Source: an uncultured Prevotellaceae bacterium (lineage in GTDB: Bacteria > Bacteroidota > Bacteroidia > Bacteroidales > Bacteroidaceae). Taken from it: a stretch of 64,000 nt of DNA. The stretch is taken from positions 1-64,000 of the forward strand of contig CADCET010000002.1 of NCBI GenBank assembly GCA_902800495.1, in the 5' to 3' direction. The position numbers and the translations under genes are program-made. The notes under the pieces are model-generated. The model saw only the letters and a list, made by a program, of their open reading frames with translations, ran no database searches and was not told the DNA's origin. Shown one piece after another: positions 52,965-61,917 of this stretch (positions are counted from its first letter, which is position 1; each line of letters begins with the position of its first letter).

Positions 52965-55900
52965 TCACTTAATCGCAATCTTTTTGCCTCCGCGGATATA
53001 GACACCGGCGGGCAGGCCGTCGGTACTCGTTGCCGTAGCCTGACGGCTGACGAGCCGGCCACGGAGGTCGTAGACGTTGCAGGGATCGGCGTCGGCCATC
53101 GGACCGCTGATGCCTGTGTCAATACCCGTCACGACAAGGACACCCTCACTGATACGGCTGGTATCCCAGGTATAAGCAGCAGGCAGGTCGAACTTTGGTG
53201 TACCGCTGAACGTGTCGCTGAGGGTCCACAGCTTCAGCTCCTCACCGACCTGCAATTCACGGTTGCCGACGAGCGTCACCTTCACCGTACCATTCATAAT
53301 GATATTCTTGGCTTTCACCTGAGAGGTCTTGGCCGTGCTGACGAGGAACTCTACCGTAGCGCCGTCGTTAGCGGTTAACGTGTTGTTTACGGTAATAGTA
53401 CCCGGCGAAACTTCATTGACAGCAGAGGCGCAGGGTATCAGCAGACCACCGCTCTGCAGGGTAACGGAATGGAGCAGGCCCTGTCCTACAAGGCGACCTT
53501 CGCCCTTGGCAACAGTAGCATTCGTACCGTTCAGCAGTGCAGCAGGATTGAATTTATAGAACGCCACCGTGCCTTTCTCCACGGTCAGCACACCGTTCAT
53601 CTTACCCTCAGTCATCGTCATCTTACCCGTACCGCGCTTGGTCAGAGGCGAGGCACTGACACCGATAGTGCCACCATAGTCGTCCTTACGCTCGGAGGTG
53701 ATACCCACCTCGGTGGTCAGCGAGAAGTTCTCGTCGCAGTCGACAACCCATATACCCGAGCCGACAAGGGCGCCCGTACCGCCAAACTTCTTCACGCGGA
53801 TGCTCTTGCCCTGGTTGTCCAGTCGGGCATTGGCATTCACGTTGACCGTGGCCTTCGGCATACCATTGGTATTGCCCAGCATGAAAGTGGGGTCGTACGA
53901 CTTCTTGTTCTGACGGTTGTTCTTACCAATATTGATTGTACCCTCGAAGGCACTCCAGTTGCCATTGAAGTAGGCACGCACACCGCCAGTGTAGACATTG
54001 AATGTGCCCGAACCCGTCAGCGTACCCGTATAGGTACCACGGAAAGAGGAATAGAAGGTACCGGACTTGCCCTGAGGAACAATAAAGTTCGTCGTATTGG
54101 AAACGCCGTTGCCGTTTTCCATATTGGCGCCCCATACCGTGCCACCCTGGAACTCAACGGTCTTGGGCAGAGACTCTGCATTGGAAGAGGTATAGTTGCT
54201 GACAACCGTACCGGCCTTGACAACCATCTTCGAGAAGGTGTTGGTCTCCGTACCTATTTCCATGGAGCCAGCACCTGTCTTGTTGACGATAGCACCGCTA
54301 CCCTTGATAGCCTTGTTGAAGATGACGCTCTTGCCCGAAGACACATCCACGGTTGTCTCGCCGCTGACATTGAGTGTCTGATCGGTGATGATGACACCAT
54401 TGATAGCCAGCGTAGCACCGTCATTCAAGGTAATCTGCGACTTGGCGCTACCTAATGAGCCCCAGTCCTGACCGCGGTTGTTGGCCAGCATGGCTACTGT
54501 GACCTTACCGCCATTGATGACCGACGAACCGATGCGGTTCCAGTTGTTCAGCGTGACATTGCCACTACCATTCTTGGTCAGCACACCGCCGCCGACAATG
54601 CTGTCGCCGCTGAGGGTGTAGCTCTTCGTCTCGTTGTTGAACGTCACGGACTTCGCACTCACGGCACCCTTGATGGTGACGCTCGTGGAAGCTGCCTGGT
54701 CGTCAAAGATGACATCGTCGCCAAAGGCCATGACGCTGGGCTGTCCCTCGAAGAGGAAGTTCTCGCCAACGGCCTGCTGCCACGTGTTGTTACCGACTGC
54801 ACCGTTCCACGTCACCGTGCCGGCTGCACGCATATCCTCGACCACCAGCATCAGTTTGCCATTCTCATGACGCAGCGACGTCTTCAGGCTGTTGCCCAGA
54901 CCGTCAATGGTCAGGTCGGACACTTGACCGGTGACAGTGCCGATGGTACCGAGTTCGTAAGTGCCGGCAGCCAAAGTGCCGGTATAGTTAATCTGTAGCA
55001 CGGGTGACTTATAGCGCGGACCGAAATTCTTCCAGACATCGTCCGTCTTGGTCTCAATCTTCAGCGTGGTAGCATTGACCTTGTCAAACTGTCCATTGCT
55101 GCCGTCGATAACGATACGTGAGCCAAAGCCCATGTCGAGCGTCGTGGTGGTGATAGTGCCCACCTGATTCTTACCGCCGGGATAGATAGTGGCATTATAG
55201 TCTGCCTTGATACCGCCTTTGAAGTTACCACCGTTGGAAATCAGTGTCGTGTGGCGGTTCAGCCACAGCGGACTGCTCTCGAAGGTGCCGTCGAACTGGA
55301 GTGTTCCCTGCCAGACGTTGGTCTCGCCAGTATGCTTCTCCGTGACGTTGGGCAAGACGAGGATGCCCTCACCCTGCTTGATAAGACGGGTAGCACCGCT
55401 GAAAGCACCGCCGGTCAGCGTCGTGGTATAGGTGATGACGGTCTGTGCCGGCTGCTTCGGCGTGGCTGTCGTGGCCTGCTGTGCCCCGCTGCCCTTGACC
55501 CAGGCCGGGGTGTTGACCGTTAATATATAAGGTGAAGCACCGTCGGCAACGGCAATCGTCTTGTCCTCATAGCCAGAAATGAGCAGATGGTCATCAGTGG
55601 TCTGAATGGTTCCCGTCACCTCAGTACGTCCTTCTAAGACAACTGCGGGCGGCTCTTTCGTGATGCCCTCCATCTCGCCGAGGAAGAAGCTGACATGAGG
55701 CGGCTGGTTATAGCCCACGGGCTGCCAGGTCATGCCATTACGATACTCGTGGTCGGCCCACAGCGTGGTAATGCCGTGAGGCGAGGGGTAGCTGGTGGTC
55801 TGGATGATCAGCTTGTCGGCTGTACGGGTGACAATCTCCTCACGCCAGTCGCCGAGGATGTCGCCAAGGAAGCAGGGGTTGTTCTTCGACGAGTTGTTCA

Positions 55901-57596
55901 GGTTGCCCTGACCCATCCAGCAACGGCTGTTAGCATAGCTGCGATTGGTGCCCACCTCGTTCTGTCCGGGAGCCTTGTAGACACAGGGTGACTTCTCGGT
56001 ACCCGGTGAGTCCATAAACTCTTCAAGCAGGTCGCCGTCCCAGTAGACGCGCATGTTCACATGGTCATCATTGAAACCGGAAAGACTGCTGATCTGCTTA
56101 TCGGCCACCAAACTGATGGCACCGCCAGAAATACCGATGGCACCGGGGTAGCTGTTATAGAAATTACCGGCCATGCAACGACCGTTGTCACTACCGCCGC
56201 CCGTGGTATAGCGCAGTGTCTGAGTGGTAGCGTCGGTATAAGCGATTCCGGGAACCACAGCACTCTCCAGACAGACAAACTGCTCCAGGCCCCAACGGTA
56301 GGGGTCGAAGTCGCCGCAATGCTGGGCGTCGCCGTGACCGTAGCCGGTAGTAGCCAGACCGTAGCCCGTATCGTCGATAATCATCGAACCAAAGACAATC
56401 TCGTCGCGACCGTCGCAGTCGACATCGGCGATAGCATAGTTGTGGAAACCGTTGCCAAACCAGGGCGAACCGCCCTGATAGCAGTTCCAGCGCCACAGCT
56501 GAGTGAGTTCGTGGGTCAAAGGATTGACATCGAGGGCGCAGAACTTGTGGCGTGTATAACAGCCGCGGCCCAGGAATATCGAGGGATTGCGACCATCGAG
56601 ATAAGGAGCACCGAAATAGTGCTTGGTGGCACGGTGACCCGTATCTTTGTCACCCCACACGGCAGCATACTCATTCTCTGTGGCTGACAGCACATTGGCA
56701 GCCTCACCAACCTCATAGCGCGGTAGCGGGTAGTCCATGGGAGTCCATGCGTTGCCACCATCCCATCCCAGATAGGGCTCACCGGTGGCACCATTCAGAT
56801 AGATGAGATACTCCTTGCCATGCTTGGTATATTCGTCGCGGGGCGCATAGTAACTCATGTTGCCCACATTGATGGTCTTGCCCGTAGCAGTGTGGATAAT
56901 CATGTTGTCGGCACCGCGCATCAGGGCCTCGGCCTTACCGTCCTGATCCCAGTCGTAAAGGATGATATCGAACTGCTCGTCGGGACCCGACATCAGGTTT
57001 GGTCCCATGTCAATCCACCACAGGCGGGTACCGTCCATCTTGTAGCACTCATGCAGGTTGAAGTCAGTCTTGTTGGCCGAGGTATTCAGGTTGCCGCTAT
57101 CGTTGCGGCGCTTCACCACAAACTCCATCTGACCGTCACCGTCGACATCGGCCACGGAGCAGTCATTCAGCGAGTAGCCGCTGACGGTGGCACCGTTGCG
57201 GTTAACCACCGGCTTGACGGGAATCTCCCAAAACTGGTGATTCCACGGCTTACACTCGGCAGCCTTGCCGTTTTGCTCAGAACCCTTGACAACAGGTACG
57301 ACCCTGTAGGTGGCCGTCTTAGACCCGCCGTCATCCTGAAAGTTTGACACGGTCAGGTCAGAAGCAATCTTCGTACCATCACGATAGACGTTGTATTTCG
57401 TATCGTAATACTCAGTGGGCAGGATGCGCCAACTGATGAAAATACCGGAACCCGACATGCCATAGCGTTCGTCCTGGCCGGTCTTGTCACCTTGGGGGAT
57501 AGCTACCAGTCCACGGTCAAGATTATCGGCCACGCGTTGGGCACTGACTCCAATGGTCATTAGCCCGAGAAGGGCCAAAAGAAACAGTTTTCTCAT
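52965..57596 (-). CDS. PL11 rhamnogalacturonan lyase fused to autotransporter-type beta repeats
   Basis: The 1543-aa protein has a signal peptide (1-19) and a PL11 lyase at about 22-650 (NLDRGLVAIPQGD, then calcium loops DVDGDGQME and YDWDQDGKAE; LGDWREEIV; YNQPPHVSFFLG). The third loop reads ADVDCDGRDE, a C in place of G. Residues of about 790-1480 are repeats of the autotransporter-associated beta-strand type (LTKNGSGNVTLNN, then GSGAIVNKTGAGSMEIG and TKRGTGKMTM), which form a beta-helix. No autotransporter barrel follows; instead the protein ends in a Prevotella tail (VYDLRGRLV, then GVYIRGGKKIAIK). A plausible reading is a surface-attached lyase held on a long stalk or adhesive fibre. It has its own promoter and terminator. 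Confidence 0.9.
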   Translation of the reverse strand: MRKLFLLALLGLMTIGVSAQRVADNLDRGLVAIPQGDKTGQDERYGMSGSGIFISWRILPTEYYDTKYNVYRDGTKIASDLTVSNFQDDGGSKTATYRVVPVVKGSEQNGKAAECKPWNHQFWEIPVKPVVNRNGATVSGYSLNDCSVADVDGDGQMEFVVKRRNDSGNLNTSANKTDFNLHECYKMDGTRLWWIDMGPNLMSGPDEQFDIILYDWDQDGKAEALMRGADNMIIHTATGKTINVGNMSYYAPRDEYTKHGKEYLIYLNGATGEPYLGWDGGNAWTPMDYPLPRYEVGEAANVLSATENEYAAVWGDKDTGHRATKHYFGAPYLDGRNPSIFLGRGCYTRHKFCALDVNPLTHELTQLWRWNCYQGGSPWFGNGFHNYAIADVDCDGRDEIVFGSMIIDDTGYGLATTGYGHGDAQHCGDFDPYRWGLEQFVCLESAVVPGIAYTDATTQTLRYTTGGGSDNGRCMAGNFYNSYPGAIGISGGAISLVADKQISSLSGFNDDHVNMRVYWDGDLLEEFMDSPGTEKSPCVYKAPGQNEVGTNRSYANSRCWMGQGNLNNSSKNNPCFLGDILGDWREEIVTRTADKLIIQTTSYPSPHGITTLWADHEYRNGMTWQPVGYNQPPHVSFFLGEMEGITKEPPAVVLEGRTEVTGTIQTTDDHLLISGYEDKTIAVADGASPYILTVNTPAWVKGSGAQQATTATPKQPAQTVITYTTTLTGGAFSGATRLIKQGEGILVLPNVTEKHTGETNVWQGTLQFDGTFESSPLWLNRHTTLISNGGNFKGGIKADYNATIYPGGKNQVGTITTTTLDMGFGSRIVIDGSNGQFDKVNATTLKIETKTDDVWKNFGPRYKSPVLQINYTGTLAAGTYELGTIGTVTGQVSDLTIDGLGNSLKTSLRHENGKLMLVVEDMRAAGTVTWNGAVGNNTWQQAVGENFLFEGQPSVMAFGDDVIFDDQAASTSVTIKGAVSAKSVTFNNETKSYTLSGDSIVGGGVLTKNGSGNVTLNNWNRIGSSVINGGKVTVAMLANNRGQDWGSLGSAKSQITLNDGATLAINGVIITDQTLNVSGETTVDVSSGKSVIFNKAIKGSGAIVNKTGAGSMEIGTETNTFSKMVVKAGTVVSNYTSSNAESLPKTVEFQGGTVWGANMENGNGVSNTTNFIVPQGKSGTFYSSFRGTYTGTLTGSGTFNVYTGGVRAYFNGNWSAFEGTINIGKNNRQNKKSYDPTFMLGNTNGMPKATVNVNANARLDNQGKSIRVKKFGGTGALVGSGIWVVDCDENFSLTTEVGITSERKDDYGGTIGVSASPLTKRGTGKMTMTEGKMNGVLTVEKGTVAFYKFNPAALLNGTNATVAKGEGRLVGQGLLHSVTLQSGGLLIPCASAVNEVSPGTITVNNTLTANDGATVEFLVSTAKTSQVKAKNIIMNGTVKVTLVGNRELQVGEELKLWTLSDTFSGTPKFDLPAAYTWDTSRISEGVLVVTGIDTGISGPMADADPCNVYDLRGRLVSRQATATSTDGLPAGVYIRGGKKIAIK

Positions 57597-57630
57597 TTGT
57601 CTTAGTTATTAGTTTCATTACTTCTGCGTG

Positions 57631-57638
57631 CAAAGTTA
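57631..57638 (-). promoter_or_regulatory. Promoter -7 box of the PL11-repeat fusion gene
   Basis: TAACTTTG on the minus strand, 34 nt before the ATG; the -33 element is weak. The leader holds an ACTAATAAC motif also present in the divergent leader. Confidence 0.6.
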
Positions 57639-57724
57639 GCAATTTTCTCATGATAAACTACAATAAAATTTGTTTTTCTTACTTTTATTTTTGTTTTTAG
57701 CTTTCTCTTTTCACCTATTTTATA

Positions 57725-57732
57725 TAAATTTG
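57725..57732 (+). promoter_or_regulatory. Promoter -7 box of the third PL11 gene
   Basis: TAAATTTG fits TAnnTTTG. The leader (57740-57767) has two near-tandem ACTAATAACG units before the ATG. Two divergent lyase genes share this 171-bp region and may be co-regulated. Confidence 0.6.
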
Positions 57733-57767
57733 CACAGCAACTAACAACTAATAACGACTAATAACGA

Positions 57768-59945
57768 ATGAAAGCAATCAAAAAACTCGTATGTCTGCTG
57801 CTGACGACAGCAGCAACAGTACAAGCACAGCAAGTGACACCGCAGAGCCAGATGGAGCGTCTCGACCGTGGCGTAGTGGCCGTCCGTTCAGGCACGAACT
57901 TCATCAGCTGGCGCTTCTTAGGGAGCGACGACCCTGCCACGACCTTCGACGTTGTCTGCGACGGCACGGTGGTCAAGGAAGGCCTGACCGTCACCAACTT
58001 CAAGCACTACAGCGGCAAGCTGACCTCTAAATACCAGGTGGTAGCGAAGGTCGGTGGCCAAGTGGTTGACACCAGCTCCGAGGTGGGTGTCTGGGACAAG
58101 TACCTCTCGCTGCAGCTGAACCAGCCGGCAGCAGGGTCTGGCTACAGCTACACGCCCAACGACATGTCGGTGGGCGACATCGACGCTGACGGACAGTACG
58201 AACTCTTCGTGAAATGGGACCCCACGAACTCCAAGGACAACTCGGAGGACGGCGTCACAGGCAATGTGTTCATAGACTGCTACCGTCTTGACGGTACGTT
58301 CCTGTGGCGTGTAGACCTGGGACATAACATCCGTGCTGGCGCCCACTACACACAATACATGGTCTACGACTTCGATGGCGACGGACGTGCGGAGATGATG
58401 TGCAAGACGGCTCCCGGCTCTAAGGACGGCGAGGGTGTCTACGTCAACCAAGCTACTGACGACGCGAAAATCAAGGCTGCCAACAACACGAAAAGCTGGC
58501 TCACCAGCAGCGGACGTATGGACGGCGGACACGAATACCTCACCGTGTTCAACGGCATGACGGGCAAGGCCATCAACACCATTGCCTACAACCCTAACCG
58601 CAACACGAAGTCGGAGCTGAGTGAGGCTGCCGGCACGTTCAACTGGGCTGAGGGCAAGACCGACACTCACGGCTATAACCGAGGCGACCGCTATCTGGCT
58701 GCCGTTGCCTACCTCGACGGTGCCGACAAGCCTGCCAGCGCCGTCTTCTGCCGTGGTTACTACACATACGCCTACCTGTGGGCTGTCAGCTTCGACGGCG
58801 AGCGTATCATTCCGCGCTGGCTCCATCGTTCCGACAACCGCACGCAGTACAGCGTGACCACATATAGCGCTACCGGCGAAGAGAGTAAGCAGACATTTAC
58901 GGCGCCCAAGGCCACCTCGGGCAGTGGCAGCAACACGATGTTTGCCAACGGCAACCATAACATCTCCGTGGCCGACGTCGACGGCGACGGCTGCGACGAG
59001 ATCATCTGGGGTTCGGCTGCCTGCGACCACGACGGGCGCCTGCTCTATGCCACGGGCTTCGGCCACGGCGACGCCATCCACATGGGCGACCTCAACCCCG
59101 ACCGTCCGGGATTAGAGGTCTTCCAGGTCCACGAGGAGAAAGGCACCTATGCCTGGGACATCCACGATGCCGCTACGGGCGAGATCTTGTGGAAGGGTGG
59201 ACAGAGCGGTCAGGACAATGGTCGCGGCTGTGCTGCCGACATCATCAAAGCTCACCGAGGCTATGAGTTCTGGTCGTCATACGGCGGCTTCGACAGCAGC
59301 ACACGCATCCAGAATCCGTTCAACGCCATCACGGGCAAGGAGGTGGGCAGCAAGAAGCCCGCCATGAACTTCCGCATCTACTGGGACGGTGATGACCTCG
59401 ACGAGCTCTTCGACGGCAAGTACGACAGCAAGACCAATTTCTACGCCTCGCCCGCCATCACCAAGGCTGGCTCAAGCAGCATCAGCGACCTCGTCGCCAA
59501 CTTCAACGATGCCGACCACGGTTTCGGCCAGTCATGCAACTACACGAAGTCGACACCCTGTCTGCAGGCCGACATCCTCGGCGACTGGCGCGAAGAGCTG
59601 ATACTGTGGAACCATAACAACCCCTCGCGCATCAATATCTACACCACCAACGAGAAGTCCGACCTCCGCGTGCCCACACTGATGCACGACCACACCTACC
59701 GCATGGGCATCTGCTGGCAGAACGTCGCTTACAACCAGCCGCCACACTTAGGCTACTACCTGCCCGACTACGTGGCTGGTTCGATTGAGATCTTAGAGCC
59801 AACTGCCATCAGCACCACCCGCACTGGAAGCGAGCCGGGCGGCACAGAGATTTACGACCTGCAGGGACGCCGCCTGACGACGATGAAACGCGGTGTGAAC
59901 ATCGTCCGCGAGGGAAACCAGAACCGGAAGGTCGTCGTACGATAA
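57768..59945 (+). CDS. Rhamnogalacturonan lyase, PL11 family (third copy)
   Basis: The 725-aa protein has a signal peptide (about 1-20) and a complete PL11 domain with three calcium-type loops (DIDADGQYE, YDFDGDGRAE, ADVDGDGCDE) and the end blocks LGDWREELIL and YNQPPHLGYYLPD. It is longer than the PL11 at 15339 because of an insert at about 240-300 and a C-terminal tail (IYDLQGRRL, then NRKVVVR). It should cut rhamnogalacturonan I. It is divergent from the PL11-repeat fusion and convergent with the PL4 gene, ending 12 nt before the shared terminator. Confidence 0.94.
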   Translation: MKAIKKLVCLLLTTAATVQAQQVTPQSQMERLDRGVVAVRSGTNFISWRFLGSDDPATTFDVVCDGTVVKEGLTVTNFKHYSGKLTSKYQVVAKVGGQVVDTSSEVGVWDKYLSLQLNQPAAGSGYSYTPNDMSVGDIDADGQYELFVKWDPTNSKDNSEDGVTGNVFIDCYRLDGTFLWRVDLGHNIRAGAHYTQYMVYDFDGDGRAEMMCKTAPGSKDGEGVYVNQATDDAKIKAANNTKSWLTSSGRMDGGHEYLTVFNGMTGKAINTIAYNPNRNTKSELSEAAGTFNWAEGKTDTHGYNRGDRYLAAVAYLDGADKPASAVFCRGYYTYAYLWAVSFDGERIIPRWLHRSDNRTQYSVTTYSATGEESKQTFTAPKATSGSGSNTMFANGNHNISVADVDGDGCDEIIWGSAACDHDGRLLYATGFGHGDAIHMGDLNPDRPGLEVFQVHEEKGTYAWDIHDAATGEILWKGGQSGQDNGRGCAADIIKAHRGYEFWSSYGGFDSSTRIQNPFNAITGKEVGSKKPAMNFRIYWDGDDLDELFDGKYDSKTNFYASPAITKAGSSSISDLVANFNDADHGFGQSCNYTKSTPCLQADILGDWREELILWNHNNPSRINIYTTNEKSDLRVPTLMHDHTYRMGICWQNVAYNQPPHLGYYLPDYVAGSIEILEPTAISTTRTGSEPGGTEIYDLQGRRLTTMKRGVNIVREGNQNRKVVVR

Positions 59946-59957
59946 CAGCAAAATACT

Positions 59958-60002
59958 AATAGACGGAAAAAGGGTGCTCATCGCACCCTTTTTCCGTCTA
60001 TT
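59958..60002. terminator. Strong bidirectional terminator between PL11 and PL4 genes
   Basis: The arms (59958-59977 and 59983-60002) pair perfectly over 20 bp with a 5-nt loop. Runs of A in the left arm and T in the right arm give both strands a U-rich end. The right arm codes for the last residues of the PL4 protein (IDGKRVR), and the PL4 stop (59978-59980) is in the loop. Confidence 0.9.
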
Positions 60003-61846
60003 GTATACCGTTCGCCGTTTCGTTCTATGATGAGGCGTCCACGGTCGAGATACTTCGTTGGCGCCACGACCGTCCTGCCGTCCGCCGCGACATCGTCGAT
60101 GCCGGTAACGACGCTGCCCGCCTCCATCTTGATACAGTCGTACATAATACCCGACTTGTCGTTGCCACCGGAATAGGTCAGCGTCACGGTGTTCTCGCCA
60201 GCATTCAGGCCGGTGTTCAGGAAGTCACAGGTCATCAGATGGTGACGTCCGCTGTTGACGCCACTGCGGTAGACCGCTGCATCGTTGATGCCGGGCTTCC
60301 ACTGTGCACGCTGAGTGCCGTTCACCTTGACGGTGATGGTAGAGCCGTCATGGGTGCAGCCTGCTAATGAGGCCGTGAGATAGACCCTTCCGGCAGGACG
60401 CTCCGTGAGGTTGAACTTGATGGTCCACGTACCGCTCTTCCTGGTTTGGGCATAGTACCAATCGGTCTTCTCGCTGCTCTGGCCGATGGTGTAGGTAAGG
60501 TTCTGGGGCACCTGTTCCCAAAGGCCGTACTGACGGGGGGCATCGCTCAGGCAGAACTCGCTGCTGCGGCGGTCGTTATGACCTATCATCCACAGCATCT
60601 GCGTGTATTTCTTCGGCGTCCAAGTTACAATGCCGAGGTCGTTGTCGCCGGTCGTAACGGTGATATCATCCTGCTCCAGCATATCAGTCACCTCGCCAGC
60701 TTTGGCATAGGCGAAAAGGTTGTAGTCGCCCGGGCGTACGTTCTTAATCTCGAAGTCGCCATTGGCATCGGTCAATGTCCAAAACTGGTAGCCGTGCGTC
60801 ATCTCGTAGGGGTCTTTGCCCTTCTCCTGTGCCAGGATGACGCGCACGCTGTCAGCCCGCTGACCCGTCGTGACATTGAGATGGCCGTGCACAGTACCGC
60901 GCTCACGGGGGTAGAGGTCGTTCTCGAACCACTGGTATGGCCAGTCGGCGATTTCAGCATTCGCCATTTTACGGGCCTGTCCTACAGGGTTGGTGCTGTA
61001 GACAGGACAGATGGCAAAAGGACCGTAGAATTTCTTCTCGCCCTCAGCCAACACCATCGCCTGACCGCCGAAGTGCTCGCCTTGGAGCATCTGGATAGTG
61101 ATGGGCGACTTGCTGGTGGCGTGTACCGTCAGCTCCTGACGCTCGCAACCGCCATTAATCCACTCGTAAGAGACGGGAATATTGTAAATGCCGTAATAGT
61201 TGTTGTTACAGAGACCGTGGAGCGTATCGCGCTCAATGTAGTTAGCCCAGTTGTATTTGGTATAGATGCTGCCGTCGGCCAGCCGGTAGGTAGCATCCTG
61301 GATGGTATTCTCTGATTTTTCTGCCGTTTCCATCTCGCTGTTCGACGGGATGCGACCGTTCATACGGTAGTCGACGTAACCGTTAAGCAGTGTCTCGGCA
61401 GTACGGGTGCAGACGCGCGCCTCCTTGATGGGTTCGTTAGCAGACGTGGCCGTACCTGTGGCAATGACGTAAGTGTAGAGCACTTGTACGCCCTTGCGCA
61501 TGATAAAGCCCTGTTCGAAAATGGTGTTGCCCGACGTAGCGCTGTAGAGCACCTCGCAGTAGTCGGCAGTATTCTTAACAACCTTGATGGTCGACGGACT
61601 CAGTCCCTTGTTGCCAGCGGAAGTGGTGTAGTCAAAATAGATGCCGTTGCTGGAAAGCAACTCCGTGCTGCCAAGGATCAGCGAACTGACACGTCCGCTG
61701 CTGTTGATCTTGGCCACCATCTTGCGACCACCAGCCATCGTGTTAGTCATCGTGGTTGACATACCGCTGACAGTCATCGTCAGGCTCTGTGCCATTGCCC
61801 CCACGCCAAGCAATGCGGAAAAGAGTAGCGTTAGTAGTTTTTTCAT
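59978..61846 (-). CDS. Rhamnogalacturonan lyase, PL4 family
   Basis: PL4 enzymes cleave the rhamnogalacturonan I backbone by beta-elimination. The 622-aa protein has a signal peptide (about 1-19), an N-terminal beta-sandwich domain (about 20-310), a fibronectin-like domain (about 325-405, GTVHGHLNVTTGQRADSV to YNLFAYAKAGEV), and a C-terminal carbohydrate-binding-like domain (about 415-575). LWMIGHNDRRSSEF is the typical PL4 junction motif. It ends in a second type of tail (GRLIIERNGERYTIDGKRV). PL4 and PL11 have unrelated folds, so the locus attacks the same backbone with two enzyme types. It follows the unknown secreted gene by 71 nt with a hairpin between. Confidence 0.88.
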   Translation of the reverse strand: MKKLLTLLFSALLGVGAMAQSLTMTVSGMSTTMTNTMAGGRKMVAKINSSGRVSSLILGSTELLSSNGIYFDYTTSAGNKGLSPSTIKVVKNTADYCEVLYSATSGNTIFEQGFIMRKGVQVLYTYVIATGTATSANEPIKEARVCTRTAETLLNGYVDYRMNGRIPSNSEMETAEKSENTIQDATYRLADGSIYTKYNWANYIERDTLHGLCNNNYYGIYNIPVSYEWINGGCERQELTVHATSKSPITIQMLQGEHFGGQAMVLAEGEKKFYGPFAICPVYSTNPVGQARKMANAEIADWPYQWFENDLYPRERGTVHGHLNVTTGQRADSVRVILAQEKGKDPYEMTHGYQFWTLTDANGDFEIKNVRPGDYNLFAYAKAGEVTDMLEQDDITVTTGDNDLGIVTWTPKKYTQMLWMIGHNDRRSSEFCLSDAPRQYGLWEQVPQNLTYTIGQSSEKTDWYYAQTRKSGTWTIKFNLTERPAGRVYLTASLAGCTHDGSTITVKVNGTQRAQWKPGINDAAVYRSGVNSGRHHLMTCDFLNTGLNAGENTVTLTYSGGNDKSGIMYDCIKMEAGSVVTGIDDVAADGRTVVAPTKYLDRGRLIIERNGERYTIDGKRVR

Positions 61847-61859
61847 AAATTATCAATAG

Positions 61860-61898
61860 ACGGCGAATTACACGAAACGCGTCCGTGTAATTCGCCGT
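61860..61898. terminator. Hairpin between unknown secreted gene and PL4 gene
   Basis: Arms of 15 bp (61860-61874 and 61884-61898) pair perfectly with a 9-nt loop. There is no T tail on the minus strand, so it may be a partial terminator, an mRNA end protector, or a leader structure 13 nt before the PL4 ATG. Confidence 0.6.
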
Positions 61899-61917
61899 TA
61901 TAAAGTGTTTCAAAGAT

